Shown here one piece after another: positions 13,060-27,060 of a stretch of DNA of 64,000 nt. Position 1 is the stretch's first letter. Each line of letters starts with the position of its first letter. A model generated the notes under the pieces. It had not been told where the DNA came from. It was given only the letters and a program-made list of their open reading frames with translations, and ran no database searches. Origin of the DNA: Formicarius rufipectus (taxonomy: Eukaryota > Chordata > Aves > Passeriformes > Formicariidae); the NCBI GenBank assembly GCA_013399695.1, contig VXAU01002343.1, positions 93,012-157,011 of the forward strand, in the 5' to 3' direction. The translations under genes and the position numbers were made by a program.

Positions 13060-15420
13060 CATTCCTACATTTTGTTTCTGTGGATCCCAAGGTGATTTAT
13101 GCCACAGCTTGACTGTGGTTTGACTAGGAACACACTTCTACTTTCTGAATTAAATCTGATGTCTGAGAGTGTCATATGCCCTTTGTCTTAAGAAACATTC
13201 CCTAATCGTCTCTTATTCCATACCTTGGAAATTTTATAAGTCACCATCTACAGTTGTATCTTGAAGGTGGAAGAGATGTCAAGTCTTCTTTTACAGAGAC
13301 TCTATCCTCTTTTCTTTTCCCACATGTCTTTTTTATTCAGAAGAGGGAACCAAAACTGGACTTAGTATTAATAATGCAGAATGGCAATCTATACAACTGC
13401 AAAATAATTTTTGTTTGCTTTCAGGCCTTTTCCAATGCATCTAACTGTAGGAATAATATTTCAATCACAACACCAAGTAAAAGCTTTAGCTTAAAATCAT
13501 ATGACCTATTAAAAGACATTATCCATTAATCGTGCCTTCTTAATGGGTTCCAGTATTTTATTTGCCTTTTTGAATGCTTCTGCATGATGAACTAATGGCT
13601 TTAACATTTATGACCTGAACAATTGCACCTAGCATAGAAAAAACTGGTAGGGCAGCTTCTTCATGTATGCATATTTCATTTATCATTATTGAATGCCATT
13701 TTAGCACTCTATCACTCTGCACTTTGCAACTTCAGTAAAGAATAAAACTAGCTGTCAGAAGTTGCTCTGAAAAGTGTCTATTATAATTATATCATCTTCA
13801 AAAGTTGTCATCTCACTGTTCAACACTTTCTTCTAGATCATATAGGAGAAGGACAGCACTAATTCTTGGGAGATCTTACTGAAAATGCCCTTTAACTGTG
13901 AAGCCTCATGGTTTATTCCTGGCATATATTTCTCAATATTTAGCTGGTTGTTAGTTAGCCTTACTCTCCTGTGACAACTTAGTTCCTTAAGAGACTGTGC
14001 CAGAAGCTTTTTGTAATGAAGCTGTGATGTATGAGCTGATTCACCTTATATATACAATCACTTCAGAGTAGCTACTAATGATGGTGATGCACCATCTCTC
14101 TTACAAAAGCCATGCTGTTTCTTCATGAGTATTATATCCACCTCTGCAGTCTGCAGATTTCCTACTCATCTCTGCAGTTACACATTTTCCTGGCACTATT
14201 ATATTACTGGTATTTAGATTTCTCATCCTCTCCTGGAACCCTGATGAGAATCTGGGCCCACATTTGCCACCTGCCAGTCCTTCTGTGCCAGGGCTTATTT
14301 GACCAGAAGTTCTACACTGCTGCTGCTATCTCATCTATTTCACACCTTGATCTTTTCAAATTCTGGTGAATACTGGCTGGACATAAAAGTTTTTTACTGT
14401 TCAGTGTCTCATTCAAAGCAGGTTTTGATAAATTTTATTTTCAGCCAACTCTTTAGACTTTTCATATCCCAAAAATGAAGCAATGCAATACTTTAATGTT
14501 CTGGGGATTTTGGGTATATTTTTTCTTTACTAGAGCACACTTTTTTTGTTTCTTTCCTTCGTGTGGTCTGTCATGTCCACAGCTTTATATATTTGGTAGT
14601 TGTTCTGCTCTCTGTCTGTCTTATAGTGGTTTCATGCCTAATTCTTGAAAAATTCACTCGTGTTTCTGCTTTTTCTTTGGGCTTGAACCCTATGTTAAAA
14701 ATTTCCTTATTTTAAAACTGGTAAGTGTCCTTCAGCTGTTGAACACAATTGCTTTTTGTGTGTGTATATACGTGTCTTTACAGGTCTTCTTGATCTGCCA
14801 TACATATTTACTTGATGTAGTAAATAACAGATATCCATGATGCTCAGAAGAGTTTTGTATTTTGACCTGTTATTTCCAATTTCCTTCTAGTAAGTTTTGT
14901 TACTTTTATGTTGATCAGTGCACCCACACCCAGCCAATTTAAATAAAATATTAATTCTATAGGGATTTTCTTCACCTTCTGTAAGAATACTGCACTAGAG
15001 CATCTTGTGGTAAGTTCTGTGGGAGTCTAAGGCTCACAGATTGGGCCTGGTTGCTTGGATTTTCTGTAGCTAATCCAACTTTGTTTTGCTCCTTGAGAGT
15101 TCTCTGACAAGCTGATTGAAGAGGTAATAATTTACAGTATCTAAAATTTCAGTCCCTGCCTCATAATTCTATGTGGTGTTGCTATAGTTCATAGGGTGGC
15201 ACAGGAACAACTGAAATATCCCAATGATGGAATATTTTCTTAATATGAAACTTAATGAGAAATAAATCCTTTATGTGGCCTATTATAGCCTCCTCAGACT
15301 TTCTGTCTAATCTTGGAGAATGATGACTTCTGATAGCAGGAGCATCTAATAAAGTCACTATTAGGACACAAAGATGGTATGAATTCAGACTCAAAGCCTT
15401 AGTCAAGTATCCTGCAGCAC
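13060..15420 (-). repeat. Very old CR1/L3-like LINE remnant, minus orientation (tentative)
   Basis: The order of degraded phrases (about 13540-13600, 13830-13900, 13990-14120, 14220-14340) resembles the minus-strand reading of ancient CR1/L3-type LINEs, including a segment like GTGCCAGAAGCTTTTTGTAA. Divergence is high and limits are approximate. The open frames here (13254-13529, 14112-14369) are best read as chance or antisense to it. Confidence 0.4.
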
Positions 15421-15981
15421 CAACTAAGAGAAAAAATCAGATGTTGAAAATGGAGAGAATCTCATGTATAGAGTAGACTGATTTTTGAGAGGGTCTGAGG
15501 TTACTTGAAGGAGCAAGGCCTTCCTTGTTTAGCAAAAGTCTCTCAAATTGGCTGTTCTCCTGTCTCTCTTCCTTTTGATGTGAAGGGATGGGGACAGAAA
15601 GAGATGGACATTATTTCACAACTGCAAGAGAAACAAGAGTGGCCTGCTACCTTTCTGTTATTCTGTTGTGAGAGAAGACTGAAATGTCATCCTTTTTGCC
15701 CATCAGGAAGCCTGCCAAAGTTTGGAGGCAGGAAGGACCTGCAGATCTCTTTTCTGACCACTGCCACAGGTGGGATTAGAGGGACAGGGACTTCACAGGC
15801 AGGCCTGTTATGCGAGAGAGCTGAAAACCTGGGGTGACCATCAAGAAAGCAGAAGACTAAGGAAGGAATGACAGATCTGGAGGCAAAGCAGAGAGAAATC
15901 CTGTCTGCCTGGAAAGACAGTCACGGCATAACAAGTCTACCTCCTTGCTGGGCAAATAGTTGCCAGCTGATGGCCTGGAAG
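15421..15981. other. Intergenic, unassigned
   Basis: Contains a 110-codon open frame (15505-15837, plus) without similarity to known families. It abuts an ERV LTR fragment on the right, so this part could be more of an old retroviral insertion, but I cannot show that. Confidence 0.4.
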
Positions 15982-16345
15982 TGTCATGATTTAATGTCAG
16001 CCATCCAGCAAGCCCCACACAGCCAATTGCTCACACCTTCCCAAGGGGATGAGAGAGAGAATTTGAAGAGCAATTTTTTATCTCAACTTGTGGGTTGAGA
16101 TAAGAACAGCTGGTAAAAGCAAAAGCAAAGCTGACCATGAAATTCATTCTATGGGCAGGCAGGTGTTCATCTATTCCCAGGAAAGTAGAGCTCCATCACA
16201 TGCAACAGTGACTTGGGAAGACAAACACCTCCATTCTGAACATCGCCCCCACCCCAGTTCCTTATTCTCCCCTCATTTCTATGTACAGAACATGATGCTG
16301 TATGATATGGAATATCCCTTAGATCACTGTAATTCTGTGCAATTT
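15982..16345 (-). mobile_element. ERV solo LTR fragment, minus orientation, 5'-truncated
   Basis: Begins on the plus strand TGTCATGATTTAATG, the complement of the LTR 3' end. It continues through a segment equivalent to the conserved 'ATCTCAACCCACAAG' block, then GATATGGAATATCCCTT near 16300-16320, which is the complement of the block upstream of the TATA box. The order matches, in reverse, the better-preserved LTR at 47793-48330, so the two belong to one family. The LTR 5' third is missing. Confidence 0.72.
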
Positions 16346-18415
16346 CTTATGAGCTCTGCTTTCCAGTAGGAGCTCCTCACTGATGGGTATCACTTTGGTC
16401 TTGCAACCGTACTACTTAACATCAAGATATCAAAAGTGATGCAAACACATTGTGAGCCAGGAGGATAGACCCAGGATTCAGGGAGGATTCAGTCTTTCCT
16501 TTAGGTCTCACAGGATTTGATGATTAGTTATATGGAGTACAACCATGGAAAATTAATTACTTACCTTGAACCAAAGAGAAAAACTCTGATGCAGGTAAAA
16601 TTCCATATCAAAGAAATATAGCAGGAAGGCCAAATCTGGGTTTGATTCAGAAGAAATAACAGACAAATATTTTACTCAAAATATGCATTAATATAAAAAT
16701 ACTTTAAAAGACTGAGAAAACTTTTGGTAATTGTCCAGTTGATGAGTCAGTATTATGTTGTAAACTCTAATTTGTGATAACATAGCTGTGTGATGCATAT
16801 TGCTTTCTCCTAGATCATGAGTCAGTTTAGAGGGGCAGATAGACCACAAAATCACATCAGCAGAGAAGAATTCAACAAACACAAGAAACAAACACATCTG
16901 TGACTCTTTGAAGTGAAAATGCCTGCAAATGTCACCAGTGAAAATGCGAGCAAATGTCATTGATATGCATTAAACTCTCTTCAGGAAACTTCCAGACACT
17001 GAGGTCTAAAGGCTGCTGCCAGGTCCATGTTGAAAGGGACTGCTGCACCTCAGTGGCACAGTGGTCAAGCAGGAAACCTGGTAAAGCTCGAGGGTGTATT
17101 GCAGGACAGATGTGAGGGCAGCAGTGTCCTCAATATCTCCAGAGCGGAGCCCAAAATCTAGTGTTAGGACAACTCTCATTTAATTTCAGCCCCAAGGTAG
17201 AGGTTCCTGCTGATGCTTTTCAAATAGTGGCACTGCAGATTTCTTCATGTTGAATTTAATGTAGAAAAAAGTTAGATTTTTAAACAATAAATTCTTGATA
17301 AACACCTGCAGCTATGGAGTAATTTCAAGATGTGACAAAGTCTTTGTGCAACATGATTGGTCTTGATTGTCTCTCCTTTTGATGTTTTAGAAGAATTACT
17401 ACTAGAATATTATTAGATATTGTCATACATACTAGATAATATTAGATAATATAATAATTATTCTTATGGAAGGTAGTGAGGAGAAATATGATTTTGGCAT
17501 TTGTTACTCAATGTTGTAAACACAATCTCTCCATGATTTTGTGAACAATATAGTTCTGCAACGTCAAACCTGTACCTACAGTGAGTTTTTCCAGCTTTTG
17601 TACCATAAGCAAAAAGGTTTGATTTGTAACATGGTGGCCAAGAACACTTATGCTTTCTTTGTTATATGACAAAGTTATTTTTTACGCACAGAACAGGCCT
17701 TCTCCTTTCTTGATTGTGCTTTCTTAGAATACTAATATGAAAGGAAATATGATTATATTTTTTCTCTCAAATAAGCTGCTTAAACAAGTCCTGTCTAGCT
17801 TACCCCTGTAAATCTTTTTGAGAACCATTTACATGAGTTTGTAAAAGAATTTATTATACATGTTGGGGGAAGCTGTGGTGGTCTGGGACAGGTGAAGGAA
17901 CTTTGTCTAATTAAAGTAGAAAAGAAAGCATAAGCATGCAAGTATTTTTATACATATTTCTGTAATGAAAAATAGCTTAATTGGTATAAAGTTGATAGCC
18001 ATTAGATAAATGCTAAGATTTTAGGGCATCGCCCATGTGATAACAGCTCCACTAAAAAGTGTTAAAGACTATTAGGGACAGTAATGCATGTCTGAAACCA
18101 TGTGAGCATGGGCAATGAAACATAAGATTTTGCAGATTACACTCAGAGTGTGCAGTGATGAGTAGGGCACTGAACACTGAACATAGCTTAGCCAAGACTA
18201 ACTTACTCAGTTTCCATGAATAAGTAGCAGCTCATGTAGGACTGGCCCCAGTGCAACCAGAAATCATAACTGGTTTGGGCAGCTCCACATGACACCATGA
18301 CACATGGATCAGGATGCTTCTTGGTGAATATGAGTTTGGAGGCTTTAAACGCAGCGTAGATGTGACACCCTACAAGAGACCATGTGCAGAGAGCTCCATG
18401 TAGCCATAGCCTCAA
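16346..18415. other. Intergenic, nothing recognised
   Basis: AT-rich, with small TAATATTAGATAATAT-type simple sequence at 17405-17462. No gene or named repeat seen. Confidence 0.5.
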
Positions 18416-18596
18416 GGGGCAGATTTTGCCCAGAGAGGTTGTGGATGCACCATCCCTGGAGGTATTCCAGGCCACGTTGAGCAACCTGGTCTAGTGGAAG
18501 GTGTTCCTGCCCATGGCATGGTAACGGGTAGTTTGTTGTAACTAGATGATCTTTTAGTTCCCTTTCAACCCAAATCATTCTATGATTCTATGATTG
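18416..18596 (+). repeat. CR1 LINE 3' tail, plus orientation
   Basis: Forward CR1 tail: segments equivalent to GGTTGTGGATGCACCATCCC, AGGCCACGTTGAGCAACCTG and GTTCCTGCCCATGGCATGG, ending in the terminal repeat ATTCTATGATTCTATGATT at 18575-18594. This is one of the clearest CR1 ends in the window. Confidence 0.9.
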
Positions 18597-19501
18597 TGCA
18601 ATACAATGCAGATATCTCCACCTGTGAGAAGGAAGGCATTGAGGAGACCTCAGAAGAAAGTCTGAGTTGGTTTTTTAGTCACATTAATTTAAGACAATGG
18701 CTGGTTATCCACAGGAAGCCATCAGAGAAACAGGACAAGTACTTAGTTGGGAACAAAAGGCACAGAGAGTAGAAAATAGATCTATGAGTTGCTGGTGAGT
18801 TGAGATGAGAGATGACCTTGTACTTACAAGCAAGATACTTTCAAAGGGTGAAGAGAAGAGAATACAGACGAACTTCTGCGGAGGAGGAAGGATATCGTCT
18901 TCCAAGGAAAATTGCATGTCACTATGGGCAAGTTGATATTCTTCCTTTGATAATACACAATGGTTAGTAAGGTATCTTTGTGCATCATTGATTTTTCTAT
19001 GGATGTGTTGCCTGGAAATAAGAATAGGAGTCAAAACAAAATAGTATTTGTACGGTTTCCAGCAAAGAGGGTCCTTACAATTTCCTATATGTGTCATTTC
19101 TACGTAGTAGATTTGGAACATCCTGACTCATATTTAGCTAGTGTAGGATGTTTCTATTTTTCAGGAAACTTGTGATGTTTCTGTGATGGTGACTCTTATG
19201 GGAATACTTTTCTCAATAATCTAGTTACTCCACTTGATGATATATAAAGTAATAATCTTTGATGCAGTTATTACTGACAGTTCTGTCCCTTCAGAATGAT
19301 GTATGTATTTTTCTTTCTTGGATTGCTTAGCTTTGAATTCTCCTCAGCTTAGCTGTCGTTTGCACACTTTGCATGTATACAGGGAGTCAGACTCTTTTCA
19401 GCAGTGCCCACTGACAGGGCAAGATGGATTGGTCAAAAAAATTAAAATATATGATATTCTATCTGAACACATAGAATTTATTTTTCTTTTTTTACTATGA
19501 G
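18597..19501. other. Intergenic, nothing recognised
   Basis: The 138-codon minus frame at 18705-19121 has no family similarity, no repeat assignment and no splice context, so I do not call it a gene. Confidence 0.45.
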
Positions 19502-19672
19502 GGTTACCCAGAAAGATTGCGGAGTCTCCATTCACAGAGATATTCAACACCCTGCTGGACGTGGTCACTGGCAACCTGCTCTAGGTGATGCTGCTTGCAT
19601 GGCTGAATTGAACTATATGACATCAAGAAGTAGTTTCCAGCCAAAACCATTCTGTGGATTTGTGAGATTTCA
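19502..19672 (+). repeat. CR1 LINE 3' tail fragment, plus orientation
   Basis: Diverged forward CR1 tail with a readable run equivalent to the 'GGAGTCTCCATTC..GAGATATTCAACACCC' and 'CTGGACGTGGTCACTGGCAACCTGCTCTAGGTGA' segments. The terminal motif is decayed (CCATTCTGTGGATTTGTGA). Confidence 0.75.
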
Positions 19673-20702
19673 TTTGAAATGACACAACCATGACATACTG
19701 ACTTTTAATCTTACCATCATGTCTTTAATATCTCATAAGACTGAACAGCTTCTAGAAACCTATGTTGATATAATTTGGGAAAGCTGTATCTATGGTTTTT
19801 ACCCATATCTCTGGGGAATTACCTTTGATTTTTTTTACCCCATATCTGGGAGATTTCAAAGAGATACTATCAGATAGTTTAAGTCCCAGAGGTATCTAAG
19901 CTGCTTGGTCATCCTTAGATGTGTCATAATCTTCCCTCCAGTGGGCTACGTCATTTGTGACATCAGTAAGTGGCCATGTAATGTACCAAATCACTTGTTA
20001 TTTCACTGTTTTTTCCAATTTTAGATCTAGTCCCATTCTTTCTTCTAGCAGATGGTATAAGATAAAGGTTATTATCTACAAAAAAAAATTTTGCTTTTGG
20101 AGAAAATCAAGCCTTGGGCATAGCTATCCCTTCAGAACTAGATAAAAATGTTACCCTTTGATTTTATTTAATGTCTCATAACTTTTTATTGCTATTTATT
20201 TATTAACTCTGAGAGCTTTGGTACTTGTTCTTTTCAGTGAAAGGCATGTCCTGTTGCTGCTTAGGAATGTGAAAATGGATATGTCTCCTCCCTTGCTCTA
20301 ATTTTCTTCTTTACAGTTTTTTAGTTTCTCCATATACCACCCTGAATGAGCTGACTCATCCCTGGACATCTTTCAGTGCACAAGAGTTCACAGACTATGT
20401 GTTTTAGACTTACTTCCTACCCTTGAATTGCCTTTCTCTCAAGCACTTCCTGAAAGTCAAGTTCTTGCCATTCCTGTGTGTTACTTTAGATAGAATTGTT
20501 TGGTTTATGACTTGTGTTTTGTGTGCATTTTTTTGGGGGAGGAGGGTGGTTTTGTGTGGGTTGAGGTTTTTTTGTTTGTTTGTTTCTTTTAATAACGTAA
20601 TGACAAGTGGTTAGTACAGTTTTGTATTAATATAATTCACTGTTCCATATACTGTAAGACATAACTTTTTTTGCTGTACCTCATGATCATAATGTAGATT
20701 TC

Positions 20703-20880
20703 TCAGAATGAGGCTGGCTGAACACTGGGACATGTGGCCCAGATGCTGCAAAACCTCCCTCCCTGTGAGTTTTGGAAGCCCACCTGGCTAAATCCTGAGC
20801 AGCCTGGTCTAACTTGCAAGCTAGTTGGACTGCATAGCCTCCAGAGGTCCCTTTTACCTTAATCTTTCTCTGAGTCTGGG
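20703..20880 (+). repeat. CR1-like 3' tail fragment, plus orientation
   Basis: Contains AGCAGCCTGGTCTAACTTG, then GTTGGACTGCATAGCCTCC and AGAGGTCCCTTTTACCTT, the usual last steps of a CR1 tail, with a decayed terminus. The part left of 20760 is uncertain. Confidence 0.7.
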
Positions 20881-23800
20881 CTTGTAAGCTATTCTCTGTA
20901 TCATGAGCACCACTCCAATAATAAAAGTGGAATCTTACAACTCCAGGATTTGCTTATTTAATTAAAAAATACAGCAAATATTATGAGAAATAAAAAAAAT
21001 GCAGGTATTTGCTACAGTATTTACTATTTGTAAATAAACCACAATTCTGTATGTAAACTTGATTTATCAGATAATATCAAGACAATAAACACTGTCTTTA
21101 GATCTCTCTCTCTCTTTTTTTTTTTAATATTCAATTTGCCCAGAAAATACTAGAATATTTAATGAAACTATTAGTTTTGGCTCACTGGTTAATTTCAGCT
21201 GAAAAGTAATCATAGTATGCCCAGTAGCATATTAATCACTCCTTATTTTGATTCAGATTTTGTCTGGTCTTCATATTGGTTTCAGAAGTTTTCCAGAGGC
21301 TGCCTTGGCTCAGGCTTTCATGTTTAAATCCCTTTAAATGTCCTTAAATTAACAGTTACATAAACTAAGCCTGCAAAAAAAAGGGAAAGTCGTACAGTAA
21401 GATACAAACTATGTGTAAACCTAATGCTTAGGATTAACTCATAAGGTTTGCAAAGATTAATCAAGGGTCACATGTTGATAATTCTAGCACAAATATTTTA
21501 AGAAATGCTTGTGTAGAGGCGTTTCTGGAAGGTTGCATTCTTCCAAGGCATGGCTAAAGATAGAACTAATTTTCTCTTCATTGAAGAGTAAGACTGGGCT
21601 GACGTTGGAATGTAAATTGTGGTCTACACAGCAGATATGTAAAATAGGACACATGAAGAATTTAAATGTCTGAAGATTTTGAAATGGGAAACACCTAACA
21701 CCTTACCCTCAAGATACTTCAGCTCTGTTAACCCTCACCTTTAGTGAAAACCCTTCACAAGTGCTGGGAGTGAGGCCTCTGGGCAGATTTCCTTGCTGAA
21801 CTTGGCAGCTGCAGGCTGAACTCATGCCTAACCCTCATCTCAATCCAGAGACAAGATGTTCTCTTAGACAAATTCCCAGAGGTGCATTGTCTTATTAAGG
21901 GGCGTATATCATGCTTAACACACACAAGGGCTCTCAGCTCCTTGCAGTTTATAGGTGAGGTGGAACCTTTTTAGAGGTGCAAAGATGATCATGGGAAATT
22001 GTGTCTTCTGTTTTCAAGTAAGATGTCTACTACTGCTGAATAGGCTAAGCCTGGGTAACAGGTGCATCTCACTCATTCTCTCCCAAATGAAACTGACATT
22101 AACTAGAGCCATGGTCCTTCATCATTGTCTTTCAGGAGACAGATGAAAATTTCCTTCTTTGCAGTCATATGGCTTCATCTGGAGGCACAGGAAGAAAACT
22201 CTATCAAGTTCTCAAATGGTTGAATGTGTCTAATTTTTGGAGCAAAGACTTTCACTTTTCACTGGAAGAGGGAGAGTAAACCCACATTGTGACTTCCCCA
22301 GCTACTGCTCCAACACTCAGACTGCTGTTCTAAACAGCATGGCAAAGGAGAGAGGAAGTGAGGTCTAGTGGTGCCCTTGCTGTGTTTTTACGAAGTGTCT
22401 CCTGCTCAGCTCACATCTGAGTTGCAGGTAGTGAGCATTCAGTTGAGATGAGGTGTTCCCCCTTCAGCTCTGTCTCAGAGGCCTTGAAATATAATTCTTT
22501 TCTACTGGCTGCTGGTGCTGGGTCCCATCCTGCTGTGCCCAGAACCACACAGTGTCCCATCCCTGGCATGCAGAAAGAACAGGACAGGAAAGCTGTAGGC
22601 AATGTCTCTTGCCTGTTCAGTTTTAGGAAAGCATGGGAAGACAGAGAGCCTGGGAATAATGCATGTGAAGGGCACTACTTTGCCTTCTGGCACTTTGGAA
22701 CAGAGAGACATTTTACTGCAGTCCAGGGAAGGACACACAGTGATGTTGTTAATTGATAATAATGTTAATGCACTCCAAAAGCATTTTTTTCATCTTCCAA
22801 CTTAGAAGTAGTTTCTAGCAGATAATCAAGATGCAGAAGCAAAGAATAAAATGCTAGAAATTTCACTTTTCAAACTAATCATTTTACTTTTACCTAAATG
22901 TAAAAGAAGTAATATGTACCAGCATGAAAATTAAAAACACTTGAACTACTTTGTGAGTTCTTTCTAGAAGAATTAGAAATACCATACACAGACCTCGCTC
23001 GATGTATGTCTACATGACATGAATGAGAACACGTTTCACTTAAGCACCACTGATAGGATGGTTTCCTTTTAATTCCTTGGGCAGATTTGACCACATGGAT
23101 GGAACATAGCTACTTGGAAGTTCAAGTATATTCTTTGATATCCATGCATCAATTCTAATCCACACTTACTCCTAAAAAGGAACCTCATTAGGCAACATCC
23201 TCAGATACCATAGCTATCTATTGACCTGAGGCCTTTAATTGCTAGTTTTTAAATTATGAAGATTAGGGCAATGTATCTATGTATTACAGGCCTGTGACAA
23301 GGTGAGAAGCCTTTCTCAAAGCATCTTGTAGCAGTCCATGTAGCAGTCCTTACTTCTTTTCCCTCTTCTTCCCTCAAAGAAAGAAAGAAAAAATATGCTG
23401 GTTTGTGATTTTTTTTTAAAGAGGGTATCTGTTGCTACCTCTCTGAGAAGCAAGGACATAACAGATGCAGACTAAGGAAACAGCCTTTACTAGACTCTAG
23501 TTAAAGTCCTGACTGTTTTAATTTTCTGCTTGACTCATGAAACAAACAAAAAAATACACAAGAGGAAAATAAGTGAAATGAAAAAGGGAAAGAGAAAAGT
23601 TGCCTTGAGGAATATATGAATTTCATCCTGCATTATGGGAACTCTTCAAAGCACTAATTCAAAAGGGGACACTAAAAATCCAATTGGAATTCTCAGGTGA
23701 AATTTAGATAGGAAGCTTGTAATTGCCTGCAGGTTATTTCGGCAGATCTTAGTATTTTGGCAGTGAAAGGTCCAAATTGTTGACAGCCACAATAAATACT

Positions 23801-25980
23801 TGCATACAGATGTTTAAATTTGAGCCATAATATTTTCTAAACAGCTCTAGAATTTTCCTGAGCAGTGTGCAATTCAAAGCTCTGTTCCAAGCATCAGGGC
23901 ATATAAGAATGAGGATCATGTTACCTTCACGTGAGATCAACGATCAAGACAGTAGCTTACAAATGAAGGTAATAAAAGGTTCTCAGAGCAAGTGCTCCTT
24001 GGCATTAAAGAAGACCAAAATCTGAAGACTGAGTAAAGCGTAATTTAGGGTGAATTTTTTTCTGAGCAATACAGATGACTACACCAAGCAGTAACAGCAC
24101 AAAATTAAAAAATAAGTTGAAGGGAGGATTGTGACTGATTTTGCAGTTGATGAGTTGTAAATTATTTATCCTCTCAATTAGTATGTAAAAATTACATAGA
24201 ATGATTAAAAATACACAAATTGCAGAGAAACTGGGACCACGACACTCAGGACAAAATAATCTTAGTAGGTAAAGTGAAGTGTCTCTGTCATCATTTAGTT
24301 ATTCACTTCAATAGCTTCCAAATCCACACAGACAGACTCCAATGTTTGTCATTCAGGACAAAGTAATGCAGATGGCTCCCAGGGAAGTTAATGCCTGCCT
24401 TGTGCAGTCCTCCTTGTCTCAAATGCCCCCTATTTCCCTACAGTCCAGGGAAAGACAAGCTTTTTACTCTATGTTTGTGGAGAATCCAGGCCAGAAGAGC
24501 CCTCTACTTTACCATGGCTGTGGAGTACTCCCATAATACAAACTAAGATTAAAAGCAACATGGAATTTGACTCACTAGAAACAGACACTTTTTAACATAC
24601 CTTTGGAAATACTCTATTTTGAATATACCAGAATCAGGACATTTTTTTGCTTCTGCTTTACCAATTCACAAATTTATTTTGTGACACTTGTGAACTGTTT
24701 TCCAAGTGATGAAAATACTTAGTTGGTTACTACACTTTGCTGTTGCCAATATGGGATAAGGCATTTATGAAGCTAAAATTATTAAGGATAAATTTGGATA
24801 CAAAACATCAATATGAACAATTTATAAGACTCTGAGAGTTTGTAATGTCACCAATAATTTCCTGGTAAAATGCAAAATGCACTAAAACCAAATCTGAGTC
24901 ATCTTTCCTTCCTGTGGTCTTTGCTTTGTCAGTGCCCTATTAGGCTAAGCAATATAGAAATAAAATATGATAAAAGAAACTCAACATCTTGAGGAGCTCA
25001 GAATTGAACTGGTGCATCTGAAGTCAAAAACAGATTCTGGTGTTTTGGAAAATTTCCCTGTTTTTGATAATGTCATATATTTGTACTTCAGTCATTGCTT
25101 AACAAAATGAACAATTTTTAAGAATTTTAAATGACATTTTGAAAGTACGAAACTTGGGCTGCCTGGTTATACACAGTTCTAACCAGTGCGATGATTTGGT
25201 ACCTGTGCAGTAATTAAAAGAGCTGTCTCTGTGGAATGCAACCTGTAGGATTTCTACAGTGTGTTTTGTTAAACTATGGATTTTCTAGAAAGCTTAGTGC
25301 TACCCCATATAAGACACACAGACTATAATATGAATATAGTGTATATAGTGTTTATTATGGGCAGTAAGTACCTAGAGTGCTGAAACTGAACAGTTTAAGA
25401 TATTGCTTAAAGCTTAACTTGTGAGCCAATTTATGCACAGGAAATTTTCATACGTTAGGACAGGTGTTGATTAACTTCTAAAGCTTATCCTCACACAAGA
25501 AACTTAATGTGTAAGTCCTCTGTTCTAAGGAAAATGAGCAAACACACCCTTTTCAACACAGTTAAGTATTCATAGTGACATACAAAATAGTGTATAATTA
25601 GCTAAGCCTGACCATGGATATTAAAAAACTAAGATGTTATCACAGAGGCACTGGAAATATTTATTTCTCTGTTCCCAGATTATTGCAATTTGAAGGATTA
25701 TTTTTTCCATTTTCAATGAAGATACATATGAGATTTAAACTATCTATACTTGTACAGTCTAATAGGATTTTTTTAACTTCAATTATGAAGCTATTAATAA
25801 TTATTAAGTTCTGCAACAGATAATTTCACTTGAAATTTCTTATGTGTTAAATACACATATGTGATATACACAAACTGATCTGATCATGCTCTAGCAGTGT
25901 TTAATACACAGGCACATAAGACTAGTCAGATCAGGCCAAGCCAAAGATTCATTTATCTTGTTACACAGTCTCTTCTGTTC
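20881..25980. other. Intergenic, no recognised gene or repeat family
   Basis: Five kilobases of AT-rich sequence with a few modest-GC patches (for example 22270-22760 and 24300-24540) whose open frames have no recognisable similarity. Simple sequence is limited to a short (CT)n/T-run at 21103-21125. Confidence 0.5.
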
Positions 25981-26510
25981 CTAAAGAAAGCATAAAAACC
26001 TGCCAAGCATGTAAGACACTCATTGACATTTTATGAATCAGATAGGTTTTCTATGATTGAGCAATCCCCAATGGAGATTTTCTTAATGTACTTGTTCAAT
26101 CTGCCCTTAAATTACCCGGAATTTTTATTATTCACAGTATCCTTTGACTAAGAATGAAATCATGGGGAGTAGCCTCCACCATATGAGGAACCACCTCCAT
26201 TTAATTTGCTTTAAACCTGACTCTTAACTACTTCCCTTGATAACTTCTAGTTCCTTCAATAAACAAGACCAGTCAGCAAAGTCATCTTTATTAATTTTCT
26301 TCCTTCAAAGTATGCTTCTGTAAATCTCTGTTCTCTTAAATTATCATTTTCAGGACAGAAGGGTCAAACTTTCTTCCATCCTTTCTTTAACAAAAACCTT
26401 TCCAGAGCTTTAATTATCTTGTCACCTTTTATCAGCAACTATTCCTCTTAGAATTGCAACCACAGGTTCTGGAAGGTGATGTCTGCACATTTTGGATAAC
26501 ATATAGATTA
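25981..26510 (-). repeat. Old CR1/L3-like fragment, minus orientation (tentative)
   Basis: Degraded phrases in the order expected for an ancient LINE 3' region in reverse: one like CATCTCATATGAGGAACC near 26175, and one like 'CTTTCTTTAACAAAAACCTTTCCAGAGCTTTAATTATCTTG' near 26375-26420. Assignment is by recalled pattern only. Confidence 0.35.
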
Positions 26511-26827
26511 AACATTTCTGTCAGATTAATGGTTTCAAAAAAATATGGTAAGTAGGGACCAGATGCCCTAGATCAGTGATTAGGTACAGAGAAACATTGC
26601 ACACTGATTGAACAGTCTGAGGAGCGGAGAAATCAATGTGAGTATGGAAATAAGAAAAGAGGACAGCTACACCAAAAAAAACATTGTGGTTGTTTTTCAT
26701 CCCTGTTAAGGTACATAAGAAGATGAAACTAGTCAGGCCTTAACAAAATTTCTCATTTTCCTGTTCAGGTCAGCATCACTCTTCATGTTGCAATCACTAG
26801 ACAATACAATTTTTCCCTTATTATTTC

Positions 26828-27060
26828 AGAATGATACACTATCTGAAGCTGTGAGGGATTTCTGGAAATCATCTAGTACAATTTCTCCACTCAGAGTGGG
26901 TGCAGCTACAGCATGTTACCCAGGTCTGTGTTCATCTGAGTTTCTAATATCTCCAGGAATGGAGATGCCACAATCTCTCTGTGTAACCTGTTCCAGTGCT
27001 TGATCATTCCAAGGGTAAAAAATGATTTTCTATTAGTATCTTATAAATTTCTGAGCATTC
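26828..27060 (-). repeat. CR1 LINE fragment, minus orientation
   Basis: Reverse CR1 phrases: TTTCTGGAAATCATCTAGTA, then a segment equivalent to 'CTCCAGGAATGGAGATGCCACAATCTCTCTG', then TGTAACCTGTTCCAGTGCTT and AAGGGTAAAAAATGATTTTC. These follow the normal CR1 order. Divergence is higher than in the 50.6-kb copy, and the right limit is approximate. Confidence 0.75.
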
